Shown: positions 43,121-55,391, counted from the first letter of the stretch. The stretch is 64,000 bases of DNA from Adiantum capillus-veneris (GCA_014529385.2 CM043959.1:55496253-55560252), one strand, 5' to 3'. Notes: generated from the sequence alone by a model not told the origin. Translations and numbers: made by a program.

Positions 43121-43513
43121 GCGTTTTTAGAGGGCAACCAAGGGCTTTGCTATGATTTGTCAAATGAACCGCCCAATGAAGTGTATGGCATTTGTGCCAG
43201 GGTGGGTGTTGTTCTTTTCATCTTACTACATGCAAACCTTTAAAGAAGCATTCTACATGGGGTTCTTCACTTTCAGATCCATAATATTTGGCCCTGTGGT
43301 AGAAAATCTTCATACCAGAGTTGTTGAATACACCACAATGGAGCTCAACACTCCAATTGATTTAGAGTTCTTGGCCAAAGTGGATAAGAATATTTGAATA
43401 AAGTACTATGATCTTCTAGAAGCCTTGAAGAAGCAATAAAAATCTCAAAAATCAGATCATTATCTGATACCTGAAGGTGTGTCACAAACGACCCAGTCTA
43501 GGAGGGGAGGACA
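43121..43513 (+). pseudogene. Coiled-coil ORF, 3' part, and polypurine tract of the outer LTR element
   Basis: Coding continues from the target site in the frame FLEGNQGLCYDLSNEPPNEV. Another frame gives FVPGWVLFFSSYYMQTFKEA and ENLHTRVVEYTTMELNTPID. The block ends in GGAGGGGAGGACA (43501-43513), a polypurine tract just before an LTR-type start. So the split ORF is the last ORF of an older LTR element. Confidence 0.5.
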
Positions 43514-44040
43514 TGTTAGCACACTACTAGCATCGGAGCCCATATATGCAATCGATGATGTAAAATCTCTTTTTTTTATCAATTTCATTTTTAGCCTAAA
43601 AGCCCGTGTAACTAATTGATTCTCGGATTTAATTTATAAAAGAATTCGTGATTATGAGACAGATAAAATGGGGCTAAATTCTTCCAGATTGTATTCGCAA
43701 GTTCTTAGGCTATGAGCGAGCTTGAAGATTTCTTATTTTTGAACCCAAAACCTTTGGCTAAGGTATAGAAGCCAACTTTTGTAAAAACATAAGGAGTTAT
43801 TTTTGGATAATAAGAGTTACGATGGTTCTACAGAGCACTGTGTACTCTCCTTCTTCTTTCTCAAGCTCATAAATCCCTCGTGAAGTATCTGCTTGAAGTG
43901 ACGTATGCTTCATCGTGCTCATATGTGAAATCTCTTTGTGACATTGTGTTTCTCTTGCAGTAAAATTGTGTTTTTGTTGTAATTAACCTTCTCCTTGATC
44001 TGCTCATAACTTAGGATTTACATAACATAACTACATTATA
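43514..44040 (+). mobile_element. Putative 3' LTR of the outer element
   Basis: Begins TGTTAGCACACTACTAGC right after a polypurine tract and contains a TATA-like TTTATAAAAG near 43634. The end is not certain; a CA-type end near 44040 is a guess. No matching 5' LTR was seen in the window. Confidence 0.4.
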
Positions 44041-45385
44041 TGCATTGGAGGGGTGTTGGAGCATCAATGCTAAGCTCTAGGGTGCATTTGAGGTTGAAAA
44101 TGGTTAGGTCAAATCTTCCCTATAGATAATAAGCACGTTTTTGGCAAGTGGTCAAAAGGGGGATTTAAGAGCATGGGCATGGGCATGTGTCTTTAGATTG
44201 CCTACCCATCTTATACGTTTTGTCTTGTTTGGACTTTTTTTGCTTGGTGAATTGATGAGATTTGCTCGTAGTGTCGTGGTTGGCAATTGGTACCTGACAT
44301 GCACTTGAGATTAGCTTTGAGTAGATAGGGATTGAGTGTGTGTTTTGAGAGACCAACAACCTCTCGTAGCCTCCATGCACTAGTCGATTTGACTCCGCCC
44401 CACGGTATGACATTTATGTTTATGGTTCTCACTATCACTACAATAAGGTAGCAAGGCTTGGCATTTGGGGAGCCCCACAATAAGTCCTCTAGATTTTGTT
44501 GCATGTAATTTACCTTCATTCAACTATGATAGCCAGTTGTTCAAGATAAATCTATGATTATAGGAGGCATTAGCCGCTACACCAAAGGCAAGAAGAAAAG
44601 AAGGCACTCGGCATTGCGGACCACTTATTGCAGTTTGAGAAGCCGACAGGGGTGTCTCTATTTCGTGTTTTGGTTTTGCAATTTTTTCTACAACATGGTT
44701 CGTAGGAAAAGTTTTCCAGAGGTTCCTCCGATCAAGAAAAATATGTATGGTCAAGGACAACAATAAAGAGGTCCATACCTTGCAAGTTTTTTTCTGCTTT
44801 TCAATATGTTGTACAATTTGACAAGGTCGATTATTTGTGAATGCTCAACAAGGTCAAGTTTTTTTGGCTATGACACTTGTAAATTGGCAAGAGTATATGT
44901 TAGCAAGATGACCACTCCAACTCCATGAGTACTTATGTGTAGCAAGGCTTCAATTTCGGCATCTGGCATTGCGGTTTCCAAAGTTTCTAGCCAAGGACTT
45001 ACCATTTTATTTTTCTGCTTTGTATGCATGGCGTACCAGTACGGTGGAATCAATTCCACCTCATCATTGTTTACGCTTCCGCTACAATACCAGCTACTTT
45101 GTCAAGGACACAACAAGCTACTGATTGCTTGCAATGATTTAATCTAACGACTTTCTTTCCAAGGTGAATCGTCGGAAGTAAGTCAATCTGATACAATCAC
45201 GATCACTGCCAAGGGTAAGTGGGTCAAGTTGTGACTTATGTTTTTTGTTGCATCTGTATGAGAGAGCGTGGTACAAGCACACTGTTCTATGCTTATATGA
45301 TAAGCTACGACACAAACATTGTTTGCACAAAATCATACGTAGGGGGCATACACCACAGTAGAATAAAGGATTTTCCTTAGCCCAG

Positions 45386-45443
<58 letters not shown>

Positions 45444-48400
45444 TAATTCTTTGCAAGGATAGTGAAATTCGGCATGATTTTACTAAAATCTTTCTATGAC
45501 GATATGGTAAAAGAAAGGAGCCATCTATTTTTGAAAGGCTATGAGTCATCTATTTTGGAATGGCTAAGAGCCATTTGTTTGTAATCCATCAGTGATTCCT
45601 ATCAAGATCGAACAGTTCTATCCAGTTGAGTACCATCCATCCTAATGGAAAAACAAGAGTCTTGCCATTAATGATCTTTTTTTGGTGTTACTTTAGCACT
45701 ACATACTTTTAGTGTGATGATCACGTTGAATTTTTTAAACTCTTAAACTCGTACAGGCTTATCATCACTGCCAAGGTGTATAGATGATGCGCACATTTCA
45801 GATAGCACAGCTGTCCATAAAAAACCCAAGATTATGGATTTTCAAGTCCACCAAAGATCTAGTTGTGAATATGATTCCAACTTCAATGGATCTTCTGTTT
45901 TGTCTACAACACTGCGAGTGTCTATACGAGTACATTTTTGGGGTAAGACACAACTCGCGATTACTAAATCACTTACTAAGTGTTGATGGTCAATTCTTGG
46001 AATGCTCACACTAGCACTTTCAAGGAAAGAAATCCATAAGCTACCAAGGGATAGTGGACAAGTTCAACTTACAAAGTTGACTTCACTCACTGTTAGACAT
46101 AGTCGACTATGTTGGTCACCGTTGGTTGCTAGGTTGAGCAGTTTCCATACAGAGTGTAACCAAGGGGTTTGACATTCCTGATTTTAACGAAGGGGTTTGT
46201 ATTGCAAGGGAAACACCCAAGGTTACCACTACAACGTTGTTTGATTTTCATTAATCTTTTGATAATTGTTTCTAGGCCTTTGCAGGTGGGAGATGTGGTC
46301 ATCTGTAATTGACCACGGGTAAGTGAACATTACGTTCAACCTCCAGGTACGCACTTGTTGATTTGATTTTATTCCAGTTTTGTATATGTTTGGCTTGAAT
46401 TCTCTAAGTAGGATGTGTCAGCTTGAATGCTTTCATACATTTTTCTCTTTAGAGATATGACAAGGTCATGTAGGAGAAAAGTATTTTGGATCGTACTGTC
46501 CGAAATACATTTCTGCATTATGCAGTTATGGACCTACATGTATGGTTTACTTTGGCACATGTTGTCACATGGGATACAACATGGTCTAGGAAATCAAGGA
46601 GTTCAGTTTAGCCAGTGTGGAGTAAGGATAACGAGGGTCCCTCTCACTCTTGTCACAGAGTTTTTGCATTTACCTCCACACATAATTACACCTCATACTT
46701 GAAGGATGTTCTTCTTATGGACATCCTTATATGAGACATATTCCACATGTGGAGAATATGAGTCTCTGGGACTGACGTTGGCGCTCGCTATTTCAATTCT
46801 GTGTCACGACAAAGTCCTTACGTGCTGGTCAAATCTGTTTTATAGACCATTTTGAGCATGTAGTATCAGGAAAAATTTCAGTGGCCACAAATTATCGGAT
46901 ACTTAGAAGGACTAGTTAAGGTTACAACTGCTGCTAAACAACATTAACAGATGGTTGTTTATCCATATAGCAAGGCTATGTGGTGTTAATGAAAATGTTT
47001 CATGGTTTATACCTAGAAGTGAGTTATATTTCACATTCTATTATGGTTCAAATGTTTTAGCAAGGCTTGCAAATAATTGCCATCGAAAGTATTTAGTTTC
47101 TTTTTATAACTATTTACACTTCTCTTTCATGTGTGCTATGAGCATCGTATTCGCCATAAGTATTGGCAAGTATGATCATGGATATGCATGTTTGGATCTG
47201 GTTTTGCTAAATGCATGTACACTAGGTGTGTTATGGCCACTAGTGTTTAGCAAAAGCTGATTTGGAGCAACATGCACATTCATGACATAGATCTAACAAT
47301 CACCAATAGAGGTCATGGCTCGGTTTGGATGCTTGTGAATCTTTCAAGTGAACCAAGACGGTTATTTATAACATCGTTAATTTCTCAACCATTTTCTAAG
47401 GCATCATGATCCCTATTTACCAATCATTTTGGAAGACTATCTGTAAAGGGTGGGAAAATACACCTCCATATTGTCATTTATCCAAAGGGGATAGACAGAT
47501 TACAAGTGTAATGTTGTGCTAAAGGATATGCGAAGCGCGTACGTTAACACCAAGTAATCCAATTCGAAAGTATGTATCGCTCTAGTTAGAGATTGCTTAT
47601 CATAAGGTAAAGCATGTTTGCGACTAGGTTTAGTCTCTTCATGTGTAATTCAAGTTCTCAACCTTGAATACTAGTTATGGTGGGGTTGTATTCTGATGAA
47701 AATTCATAACAAGTCAAGGATTTATACTTTGTTGATGAGTTACACCAGCCAGGTACTTTCATTGAAAGTGAAAAGAGGTACCCTTTTGGACACAGCTTGG
47801 TCGTGATAACTCGTTTAACATACTCAAATGAGTTCTAAATGGAGTCTACACGCTATGTTGGATGTGAGTGGGTTACACAAGATGGTTGCAAAGGGACAAC
47901 AATGTGGAAAATCAAGATGTTATTCTTGATTTCATTGAACCTCCTACTAAACCGTGTTTTGATCAAACGAACGGCTTGATCCCTGACGGATGCCACTGTG
48001 GAAAACATCGGTGTTCTTATGAAGATACAACCACTTTTGTTATCGAAGACAAAAATGCTTCTCCAAGGGGTTAGTAATGTCATGCCAAGGGCAACCTTGG
48101 GGATTCATAGACTGGGCCAAGGACCAATTGCTATATGGGCAGGAAATCCTACGAGGCCAAGGGCCTATAAATAGGAAGGTAGGGAGGAGGATTCAGCTAG
48201 GCAATTCCCTTGGGCATTTCAATAAGCGTTAAATTGATGCAACCAAGAGTAAATCAGAGATGCATCCATGTTACCATCATATTTACTGAAACTCAATTTT
48301 TCAGGAGGGTGAATTGTTGGAGTCATTATCTTTGTCTGGTCTACATGATGACTCGTTGGCCTCCTTGGTTGGATCACTCTTCAGGAACAATCTTGCCGGC

Positions 48401-48469
48401 GTTGACCTCTCAGTGCCTTAGGATCTAGCCCATTGCTGCCTTCTTTTCTTCAATCACTGCTATGCATTG
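44041..48469. other. Featureless stretch, largely without recognisable genes
   Basis: About 4.4 kb with only short open frames of no recognisable composition, for example 46955-47260 with a hydrophobic C-terminus. A (TC)n array lies at 45389-45439. A TATA-like CCTATAAATAGG near 48164 could belong to an old LTR. I find no domain, tRNA or inverted-repeat structure. Confidence 0.4.
45389..45439. repeat. (TC)n microsatellite
   Basis: About 51 bp of TC repeats. Confidence 0.95.
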
Positions 48470-49367
48470 AGCTTCACTTTCCCTCTCTAGAGTCATGTGT
48501 TCCCTTTCAACTATACTGCACTTTGAGCCTCCTTTTTTGGTCTATCAACTTTGGCCCACTGAGCCTCTTGTTGTAGCCTCATCTCCATCATGGACTTTAC
48601 CAAAGCCTCCATAGAATTTGGTGCCCCGTTCACCCTCCTTTTCTCGTTCATCAACTTCGGCCCGCTGAGCCTCTTATTGTAGCCTCATCTCCATCATGGA
48701 CTTTACCAAAGCCTCCATAGAATTTGGTGCAATCAATGGCGTAGATGGAGACACAAGAGAATCTAGAATCGGTCCTCTTGGTGTTGGGACTTCTCCTCCA
48801 ATTCCACTCTCATCACCTTCACACAAAGTATCCATTCCACTTTGGGTGATGACCATGGATACAAGGGATTCTTGGTACTTGGGGTTCTTGGTACTGCTTG
48901 CAATCTGCATTTAAAAAGGCTTTTATCATACCCAAGCTCAACTCCTACCTACGGGTGTACCCCTTGGCCACCTTGCACTCACACCAAGGTTGCTTTTTCC
49001 CGCCTCACGTTGATTGGCTTGCCACACTTTGCAATGTCCGCTCTCAATGAGTGGAAAAGAGGAATCAAGGGAGGCTAAACAAGCCCTTCTTTTCTAAGTT
49101 ACTTGCCACTCATCAAAAACATAGATTAGAGGGATCGACATGCCCAAGTGTTCTTGGATTACGTGCAATCTCAAACAAGCAAAAAAAATTATATAGTTCT
49201 TGTATGGCTTAGTCCAATGAAGACAGAAGCACGCCCAATTCACAATGGGCTAAAAGTGGGAGTGGCTAATAAGCCAAAGGCAAGCACACAAAACTTCTTT
49301 GATAAAAGAAAGTGTGAGAGGTTCTTGAGGTTCTTCGCTTGAGTGATATAGCAAACACTACCAAAGA
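48470..49367 (-). pseudogene. Minus-strand retroelement 5' internal region (Gag N-terminus)
   Basis: Downstream of the minus-strand PBS, the minus frame near 48910-48674 reads MVITQSGMDTLCEGDESGIG and then APNSMEALVKSMMEMRLQ. This is followed by a second copy of the same helical segment (48551-48640), giving a tandem duplication of about 105 bp. Short charged helices of this type precede the capsid in many plant LTR elements. No protease, RT or integrase follows, so the element is truncated near 48470. Confidence 0.45.
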
Positions 49368-49379
49368 GCTCCAATACCA
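49368..49379 (-). promoter_or_regulatory. Degenerate primer binding site (minus)
   Basis: The minus strand reads TGGTATTGGAGC, two changes from the tRNA-iMet complement, one base after an LTR end TTACA. Confidence 0.55.
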
Positions 49380-49493
49380 ATGTAATGTGCAACGAAAGTA
49401 ATTTTTATGGTGATGACTTAGGATGAGTGCATAGTGCTTCATGAGAGAGTTGTGCAATAGAATATAGAGAGAAGAGAGGATGATACTATGAGT

Positions 49494-52416
49494 CAAGGTG
49501 GTAAAATATGTAAGGTACGGTTCGGTTCCAATTTGTAAGGTACGTACCTTCTATTGATAAAATTTTAAGGTGCGTAACAATATGTATCCCTTTTTCTTTA
49601 AACAAATTATACAAAATTTCTACATTTTCACAGACATATTGGTCATGTTGCTCCACAAACAACCATTCCTAAACCTTAATATCCAGAAGTTAGCACTACA
49701 ATCATGACAACAAGACTTGGCAAAATATCAAGAGCTGGACTTTAAGTAACATAACACTCATATTCTAATTTTTTGAAGTCTAAAAACATATAATGCCATA
49801 TAAATAAATCCATGGCAGATGCCATACGTGATACAAAATAAAATGAAATCAAAATCACTCCATAGTCCAGTGCAGTCTACCAAAAGAAGACGATCGCTGA
49901 TGAGGCTACTGAAAATGGCACAGTAATACAAAAGAGTCAAGTCTAAAAAATCTGAAGTCAGATCTCATCATTGAAAGAAGATGAAGAGTGATCTGAGGAC
50001 GGTATGTCCCCAGCTACTAGGACATCCCCAGCAACTAGGACATTGACCTCATCATCATAGTCGGGCACTACCACTAATGGACCTTGCTTATATGCAAAGT
50101 CTGCATCACCCACACCCAAGTCAACTCTCTGTGAACTCAGTGTGTGAATGAGATGAACAATCTCATTCGCACACCTCTGGCCAGTGCGAACAGGGAGCTT
50201 TCCCTTAAGAATGCTCTCTCATCGTGTAGTACTCTCTGGATCCACAGCTGCAAGACCAAGGACAATGCTATGAGCTCGTGCCCGGGATGGTGACCCATCG
50301 ATCCACACTCTCAAGCTCTTTGTGCAATAGATGAAGGATGTCATCTCGTTCACAACAAAGTTGCGCATCTACCTCCTCCGTGCTCGGATCATCCACCATC
50401 TTCAGCTTTATGGGATCTACTTGTTCATCCAATACAATGCCATATTAGACTCATAAGTATTCACAAGACTCGAGACACAAAAACTACAATGCATTGATTA
50501 CCTGCTTCGGGGTCCCCAAACCGTGGAAGCTACATACGAGCCTCATGTTGGCACGACAGTAGACTAGCTTCTTTAACAGAGAAGTGCTCAATCTGTTGTG
50601 GATCTTTGTGTAGCAATCCTGCAAGCCAAGTGGCAACATTAGCATACAATGGTCGACAGTTGTGACTTGATAGATCATAGTCCAAACATAACAAGTTTGA
50701 AAGCGAGTCTAACCTGAGAGAGGATATAAAGAGCGAGGCAACATAGCTTTGGAAGACCTATCCTTCCATGAACCTGCCACCATGTCAAAGGAAGCTTGCC
50801 AAGATTGTTCATGTAGCTCACAAGCATGGAATCAATGATGAGCTGCTCATCCTGCGAGAACATTTGGTTGATGAAGTGAGTCTGGAAGGTGGACAAGGTG
50901 GTATTATGAAACAAGCTAGGCTTCTTGTAGAGAGGGTGAAGCAATGCAACCATCCCATTCACGACTCATGAATGCCCATCTACTCTCTACAATAGCCAAA
51001 ATCTAAGAACGCCCTCAAAGGAGACGGGAACATTAGAAAGACAAGAGCTTGCAAAAGCTAACATTAAAAAGGCAAAGGATTTGCAAGTAGACAAGACCTT
51101 ACCGCTCGAGTGTCAGCATGCTGCAAGAAGAGGTGTGGTTGATCATCTTCATGAATAGATGAAAAACTAGACCCAATGTTGAGCCCTTCATGTCACTAAC
51201 CCACAAGAGAACGCAAACCAGTGGAAAAGCCACTATGAGGCATTGTACCTCCTGCCAGAAAGTTTTATTTGGTACGCTTGTTTTGAGACTGGTGTAGCAG
51301 CCTCCACTTCGGATCCACAATGGTCTACAACAATGCATCTGTCACCTTGGAGAGTCTCTGAAGCGCTAAGTACATGTAAGCAAACATAGTCTTGGAGGGT
51401 CTAATCATGTCCAATTAGAATGGCTCCTAAATATGGACAAAAGCCGATGCTTATTGCAAAAGAAGGTAGTGATCTTTGTAGCATTAGAGACAATAGGCTA
51501 CCCGTGCAATTGCATGTACCATTCTCTTCCACTGGTCAGTCCGTAACACATTGAAGATGTTGCACTCTATTAAAGTGCGAGCAATATCCATCTCCTAAAT
51601 CCGTTGCGGCTCTTTCACCCACGACCGCACATTCACAACAGACGGCAAGGTGGTTTGCAGAGTACGTGAGAGAGTCTCCTCCTCAACCTCATCATCATCA
51701 AGACATGCCCTCTTTCTACCACTTGCAGGCTGGGGGCTGATGCTTCTCCTATTCCTGTTTCAGTTAACGTATCCACAAAAGCATCATGCAATGCATCGTG
51801 TACACTTTGCGATCTTGTCCACATTTGTAGAACCCATTTCTGGCAATAAGCTTGTCCCTCAATTTTTGTGGCACTTTATCGCAAGGTCCAGAATGATACC
51901 TGTCAAATGCTTAACCACACGAGTCACAGTACTTGTATGACAATCCCCACAAAATTAACATGTCCACATCCATGTTCCTGAGCCTGCTTGCCCTAGTGTT
52001 TTGACCACCTGGAGAACATTAGTATAAAGTGCCCATTACAGGTTGGTCTTGCACGACACGTTGAGGCCTATACAACACGAGAGAGTTTTTAATTTCACGC
52101 ATCAACTCGCCAAAAAATGCACGAGAACTTGCAAGAGAGAAGATCCGGCGCCAAGTATGGCCTCTGATAAGCCTCTGCAAAACAGAGATCTCTCTATTTT
52201 TCTCTGGTTCTCTATAAAAACTTTAAGAGCCTCACAAAACGCCTGGCACCTCTAAAGTATCCTCGCTATGCAATTTTGACCACGTGCGCACGACAAAAGG
52301 CCCCAAATTTTTAACGAAAAAAAAAATCGTACAATACCTTCCCATACGTATGGATCCGTATTGTACGGATGTACCGTACCATACCATATTGCACCATACG
52401 TACGGATGCAACCTTG
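49494..52416 (-). mobile_element. hAT DNA transposon nested in the LTR
   Basis: The ends are CAAGGT at 49494 and its complement ACCTTG at 52416, inside broader GGTACGG-rich subterminal sequence on both sides. CTATGAGT precedes the left end and CTAGTATGAGT follows the right end, consistent with an 8-bp target duplication plus a later GTA insertion. The content is a decayed hAT transposase on the minus strand. Length about 2.9 kb. Confidence 0.65.
49958..52010 (-). pseudogene. hAT transposase pseudogene
   Basis: Minus strand in order: a BED-type zinc finger remnant (CGDCHTSTVTRVVKHLTG, about 51952), a DMIRPSKTMFAYMYLALQ block (about 51410) matching the conserved RPAKTRFA region, and SDMKGSTLGLVFHLFMKM (about 51190). 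Then comes the C-terminal dimerisation region (PLTWWQVHGRIGLPKLCC, ALYILSQV, KLVYCRANMRLVCSFHGLGT) and an acidic tail ending NDEI. hAT transposases cut and paste the element through an RNase H-fold core. Frameshifts and stops are frequent, so it is inactive. Confidence 0.75.
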
Positions 52417-53079
52417 CTAGTATGAGTGAAGGTTCTATGAATGAAGAGAGAGAGAGAGAAGACTTAACACCAGATGGGGTCCCAAACCCCCTCCAAGGGC
52501 CCCCCTCTATCGCTAGAGAGGTATTTGCTTTAGATTGCACAAATGCTGATACAATGGTCCTAGATGGTCATATGCTAATGAGATCTTGTGGTAGGTGCTT
52601 GGATCTATGATGCTAAGGGCTGAAAATGCAAAACGCTAGTGGAACTAACTTGGATATAGGCTTGTGACAAGGCTATGGGCTGATCTGCAATAGCCGATGA
52701 CGAGGACGGGCTGAAAATGGAAAACGCTGAAGTGCTTGGCTGGATCTGCAACATTATGGCGAGGTTAGGTGCTAACGCTAGGCTAATCTGGTATTGCGGG
52801 CTGAATCTGGTATTGTAGGCTAATGCTGGGCAAAACGCTAGAAATGTTGGAGGTGATGGTGGAAAACGCCAAGGATGCTGCTGGAATGGAAAACGCTAGC
52901 CCATGGTGCTGTTGTCCAAAGGTATACTGACTGACTTGATCCAAAGGGTGACCCCTAGGGTCACTTATATAGGTAAACAAAGTAGGGTCTAGCAAAGCTT
53001 CTGAAAACCCCGTGACTTGACTAAATGCTGCTAGATTGTCACTCGATAATAAGTTAAAACCTATTATAAGAGGTGCTTC
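52417..53079. other. LTR remainder with degenerate GGCTGAAAATG repeats
   Basis: Outer part of the interrupted LTR. GGGCTGAAAATGGAAAACGC and related words recur several times between 52615 and 52900. No coding sequence is seen. Confidence 0.4.
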
Positions 53080-53643
53080 CTATGCAGATAAATACCTAGG
53101 CTTAGGCAACTGTGCACGTGAAACGGCATCAACAGCTCGCTTGCTAGCCACCATGTCTTTGCCAGCATCGGGGTGAGCTTTATCTTGTGCACTCTCACGT
53201 TGATCAAAACTGTAATCGTCTGTCTGCATTATACTCCGAACTCTGAGGGCTATCACTAACTCCACTAGGAGGGTAATCTGGATCCTCATCGTCTGCACTG
53301 CCCTGGTTATCACCTTTTGCCTGTGAAGCACATGGAGGCTCCTTACTATTACTACCATCCTTGTCCGCACCATTATCCCCCTGGTCATCATCACCATTTT
53401 CCCCGTCCTCGTCTTCTTTCCCACCTCCTTCTGCATCATGCTTACTATCACTACCACCCTTATCTGTATCATTATCTGCCTGGTCATCACTGTTGTCCCT
53501 GTTGTCGTCTTCTTTTCTTCTGCTGCATTCTTAAATTTATCAATACCCATTTGTGAAGCTAACAAATAGTTAAGTCCAGTTTTGCAACAACCAGATATAA
53601 GCATTGCAATTCTCAGTCTGACATCCCCCAAAAGAAAAAACAA
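53080..53643 (-). pseudogene. Acidic Asp/Gly/Asn-rich repeat coding remnant
   Basis: The longest minus frame is basic and Met-rich, but the +1 frame across 53520-53270 encodes a strongly acidic low-complexity stretch (DDNRDNSDDQADNDTDKGGS, then KEDEDGENGDDDQGDN), ending DPDYPPSGVSDSPQSSEYN. This composition is typical of real acidic tails, for example of nuclear proteins. The frames GLNYLLASQMGIDKFKNAAE upstream and DDYSFDQRESAQDKAHPDAG downstream may flank it. No family is recognised. It lies beyond the TGD1 stop on the same strand. Confidence 0.35.
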
Positions 53644-54196
53644 AAAAACACAAAATAAAGCAACAGATTAAACTAGGTCTCTCACTTGACACTTTCAGAT
53701 TCCAAAAACATTAGTCAAACAATTCCCCATGAAACATGATGAGTGTTGGGCTGCTCGCATATTAAAACCTTTTTACAGCATAAACTTTGAGAGGTGTAAT
53801 AAACTGCTAAAAAGCAGAAACAATGTCCCTAGCACAATATATACATGCATCAAAAGAAAGCTGAATCCACTGTTCAAAGACCCTTCCCACAAAGAACGAC
53901 AAATAAAATGACACTTGAAAATTAGATGCCCTAGTGGCGCAAACGAGTGTGAGGAGAACTTAGTACAGTTTGATTACAACTGAAAAGGCAAAGGATATGA
54001 TCTCATGTTAAAAAACATCTGCAATCATATCCCAACCTGTTATGCAAGCACAAGACAAGCTCCGCTTTGAGATGTCGTCAGGAATAAATCAACAGACCAA
54101 TCCTCTTTACAAAAATCACATGTATTCCCTTGGTAGTTCCTGGTTACAAACAATTTGCTCCGGCAGAGAAGGTATCTGCTGCTTCAAGCATTAGCT
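53644..54196. other. 3' flank of TGD1
   Basis: AT-rich non-coding sequence following the TGD1 stop on its strand. It probably includes the 3' UTR. No other feature is seen. Confidence 0.45.
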
Positions 54197-55297
54197 TTAA
54201 CCCATTCGCTTCAATGCATCACCAGCTCCTTGAAAGAAACACCATGAAAGAATGAAATCAAAGATAAAGATCCAAACCAGCGAGATGACTACTGCTGAAG
54301 TAGTTGATTCACCGACGCCTTTCGCACCTCCCAAAGTCGTAACACCCCACGCGCAACTTACAACAGATATTATGGCACCAAACACTGTAGACTTGATCAT
54401 GGTACTTATAAAGTCCCACGGCTGCAACGCCTTTTTCGCCGAATCTAGAATAATATTTGCACTCACATTGTAGACAGAGTCTGCTAAGAGAACACTTGCC
54501 GCCATTCCCACTGTAAAACTGATGAGTGTCAAGATGGGGAGAGCTACACTACACGCAATTACACGTGGTGTGACAAGGTAATCGACAGGGTCCGTGCGCA
54601 GTACTCGAAGAGTATCCGTTTGCTCGGAAACCTGCATAGTACCAAGCTCTGCTGCAAAGGCAGAACCAACGCGCCCAGCTACAATGATGGCTGTGACAAC
54701 AGGTGAAAGCTCTCGCGAAAGTGCAAGAGAAAGCACACCTCCCACTGCTCTTGTTAGCCCAAGACGCGCAAATTCTCTCACAAACTGAATGGTGAAAGCC
54801 ATGCCTACAAATGAACCTGTAAGCAGGCATACTCCAAGTGAGCGTGGCCCAACAGATTCCAATTGCTGCAAAGTGTTGCGCAAATGAACTCGTCCCTGCA
54901 AGATGCGCAGTATGACTTGGCCTGCGATGATCAATGTGGCTAAAGCCCTCCAAAGGTATCGAGGAGGCGTCCAGCTTCCAAACAAAGACCTTGCAAGAGC
55001 CATAGTTTCTTCTTCATCAGCAAAGATCACGTTGGGCTTTGGGTTAGGGTTGGAATTGATGCTGAGAGATGGATTCCCATCCGCTGCTACTCCACCTTCA
55101 TCTACAATGTGGGCTTTGAGCAAAAATCTGCTTGTCTGCAGTTGGCGATGGCGGCAAATCCATCTCTGTGAAAACATGGAAGCCCTTGCGCCAGTTCTGA
55201 CATTGGATCTGAAACCCGTCCGGGTAAGCAGACAACAAGCTATGGTATCATGAGAGACAGGCGTACCTGCTGTTCTGCTTGCTGCGAGATCCACCAT
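54197..55297 (-). CDS. TGD1: TGD1: permease of the chloroplast inner-envelope lipid importer
   Basis: An intact 366-codon ORF without introns. TGD1 is the MlaE/YrbE-type permease that, with TGD2 (substrate binding) and TGD3 (ATPase), carries ER-derived lipid into the plastid. The first ~95 residues are a Ser/Arg-rich transit-like region. From about residue 110 the permease domain follows: PPRYLWRALATLIIAGQVIL, GSFVGMAFTIQFVREFARLG, GGVLSLALSRELSPVVTAII, VAGRVGSAFAAELGTMQVSE, PWDFISTMIKSTVFGAIISV and GGAKGVGESTTSAVVISLVW, with five to six hydrophobic segments. Length matches the family (about 350 aa). ATG 55297 is chosen as the first ATG of the frame. The absence of introns could be native or mean a retrocopy; no damage is visible, so it is probably functional. 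Confidence 0.93.
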   Translation of the reverse strand: MVDLAASRTAGTPVSHDTIACCLLTRTGFRSNVRTGARASMFSQRWICRHRQLQTSRFLLKAHIVDEGGVAADGNPSLSINSNPNPKPNVIFADEEETMALARSLFGSWTPPRYLWRALATLIIAGQVILRILQGRVHLRNTLQQLESVGPRSLGVCLLTGSFVGMAFTIQFVREFARLGLTRAVGGVLSLALSRELSPVVTAIIVAGRVGSAFAAELGTMQVSEQTDTLRVLRTDPVDYLVTPRVIACSVALPILTLISFTVGMAASVLLADSVYNVSANIILDSAKKALQPWDFISTMIKSTVFGAIISVVSCAWGVTTLGGAKGVGESTTSAVVISLVWIFIFDFILSWCFFQGAGDALKRMG

Positions 55298-55381
55298 CAC
55301 TTCACCCTGCTTTCCTTCAGGTTTTCATTGCTCGCTCTGCTAACTACACAATCCACTTTCTCATTTTTCACCCAAACAAAT

Positions 55382-55391
55382 GCCACGTGGC
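55382..55391. promoter_or_regulatory. Perfect palindromic G-box upstream of TGD1
   Basis: GCCACGTGGC, about 85 bp upstream of the TGD1 ATG. This is the high-affinity form bound by plant bZIP and bHLH factors (for example HY5 or PIF types). It is consistent with light-linked control of a plastid gene; function is inferred. Confidence 0.5.

Larger units (their letters stand above)
49381..53041 (-). mobile_element. LTR of a minus-strand retroelement, interrupted by a hAT element
   Basis: Excluding the hAT insertion (49494-52416), the LTR is about 740 bp. It ends CACATTACA at 49381, has a TATA box on the minus strand (TATATAAG, 52964-52971) and a small palindrome GTGACCCTAGGGGTCAC next to it. 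It repeats AAAACGC-type words at 52620-52900. The 5' limit near 53041 is inferred from a TGACAATC start. No second LTR was found. Confidence 0.5.

Noticed and set aside
46955-47260. 101-codon ORF with hydrophobic C-terminus
   Set aside because: No family resemblance, no promoter or splice context, and AT-rich composition like its surroundings.
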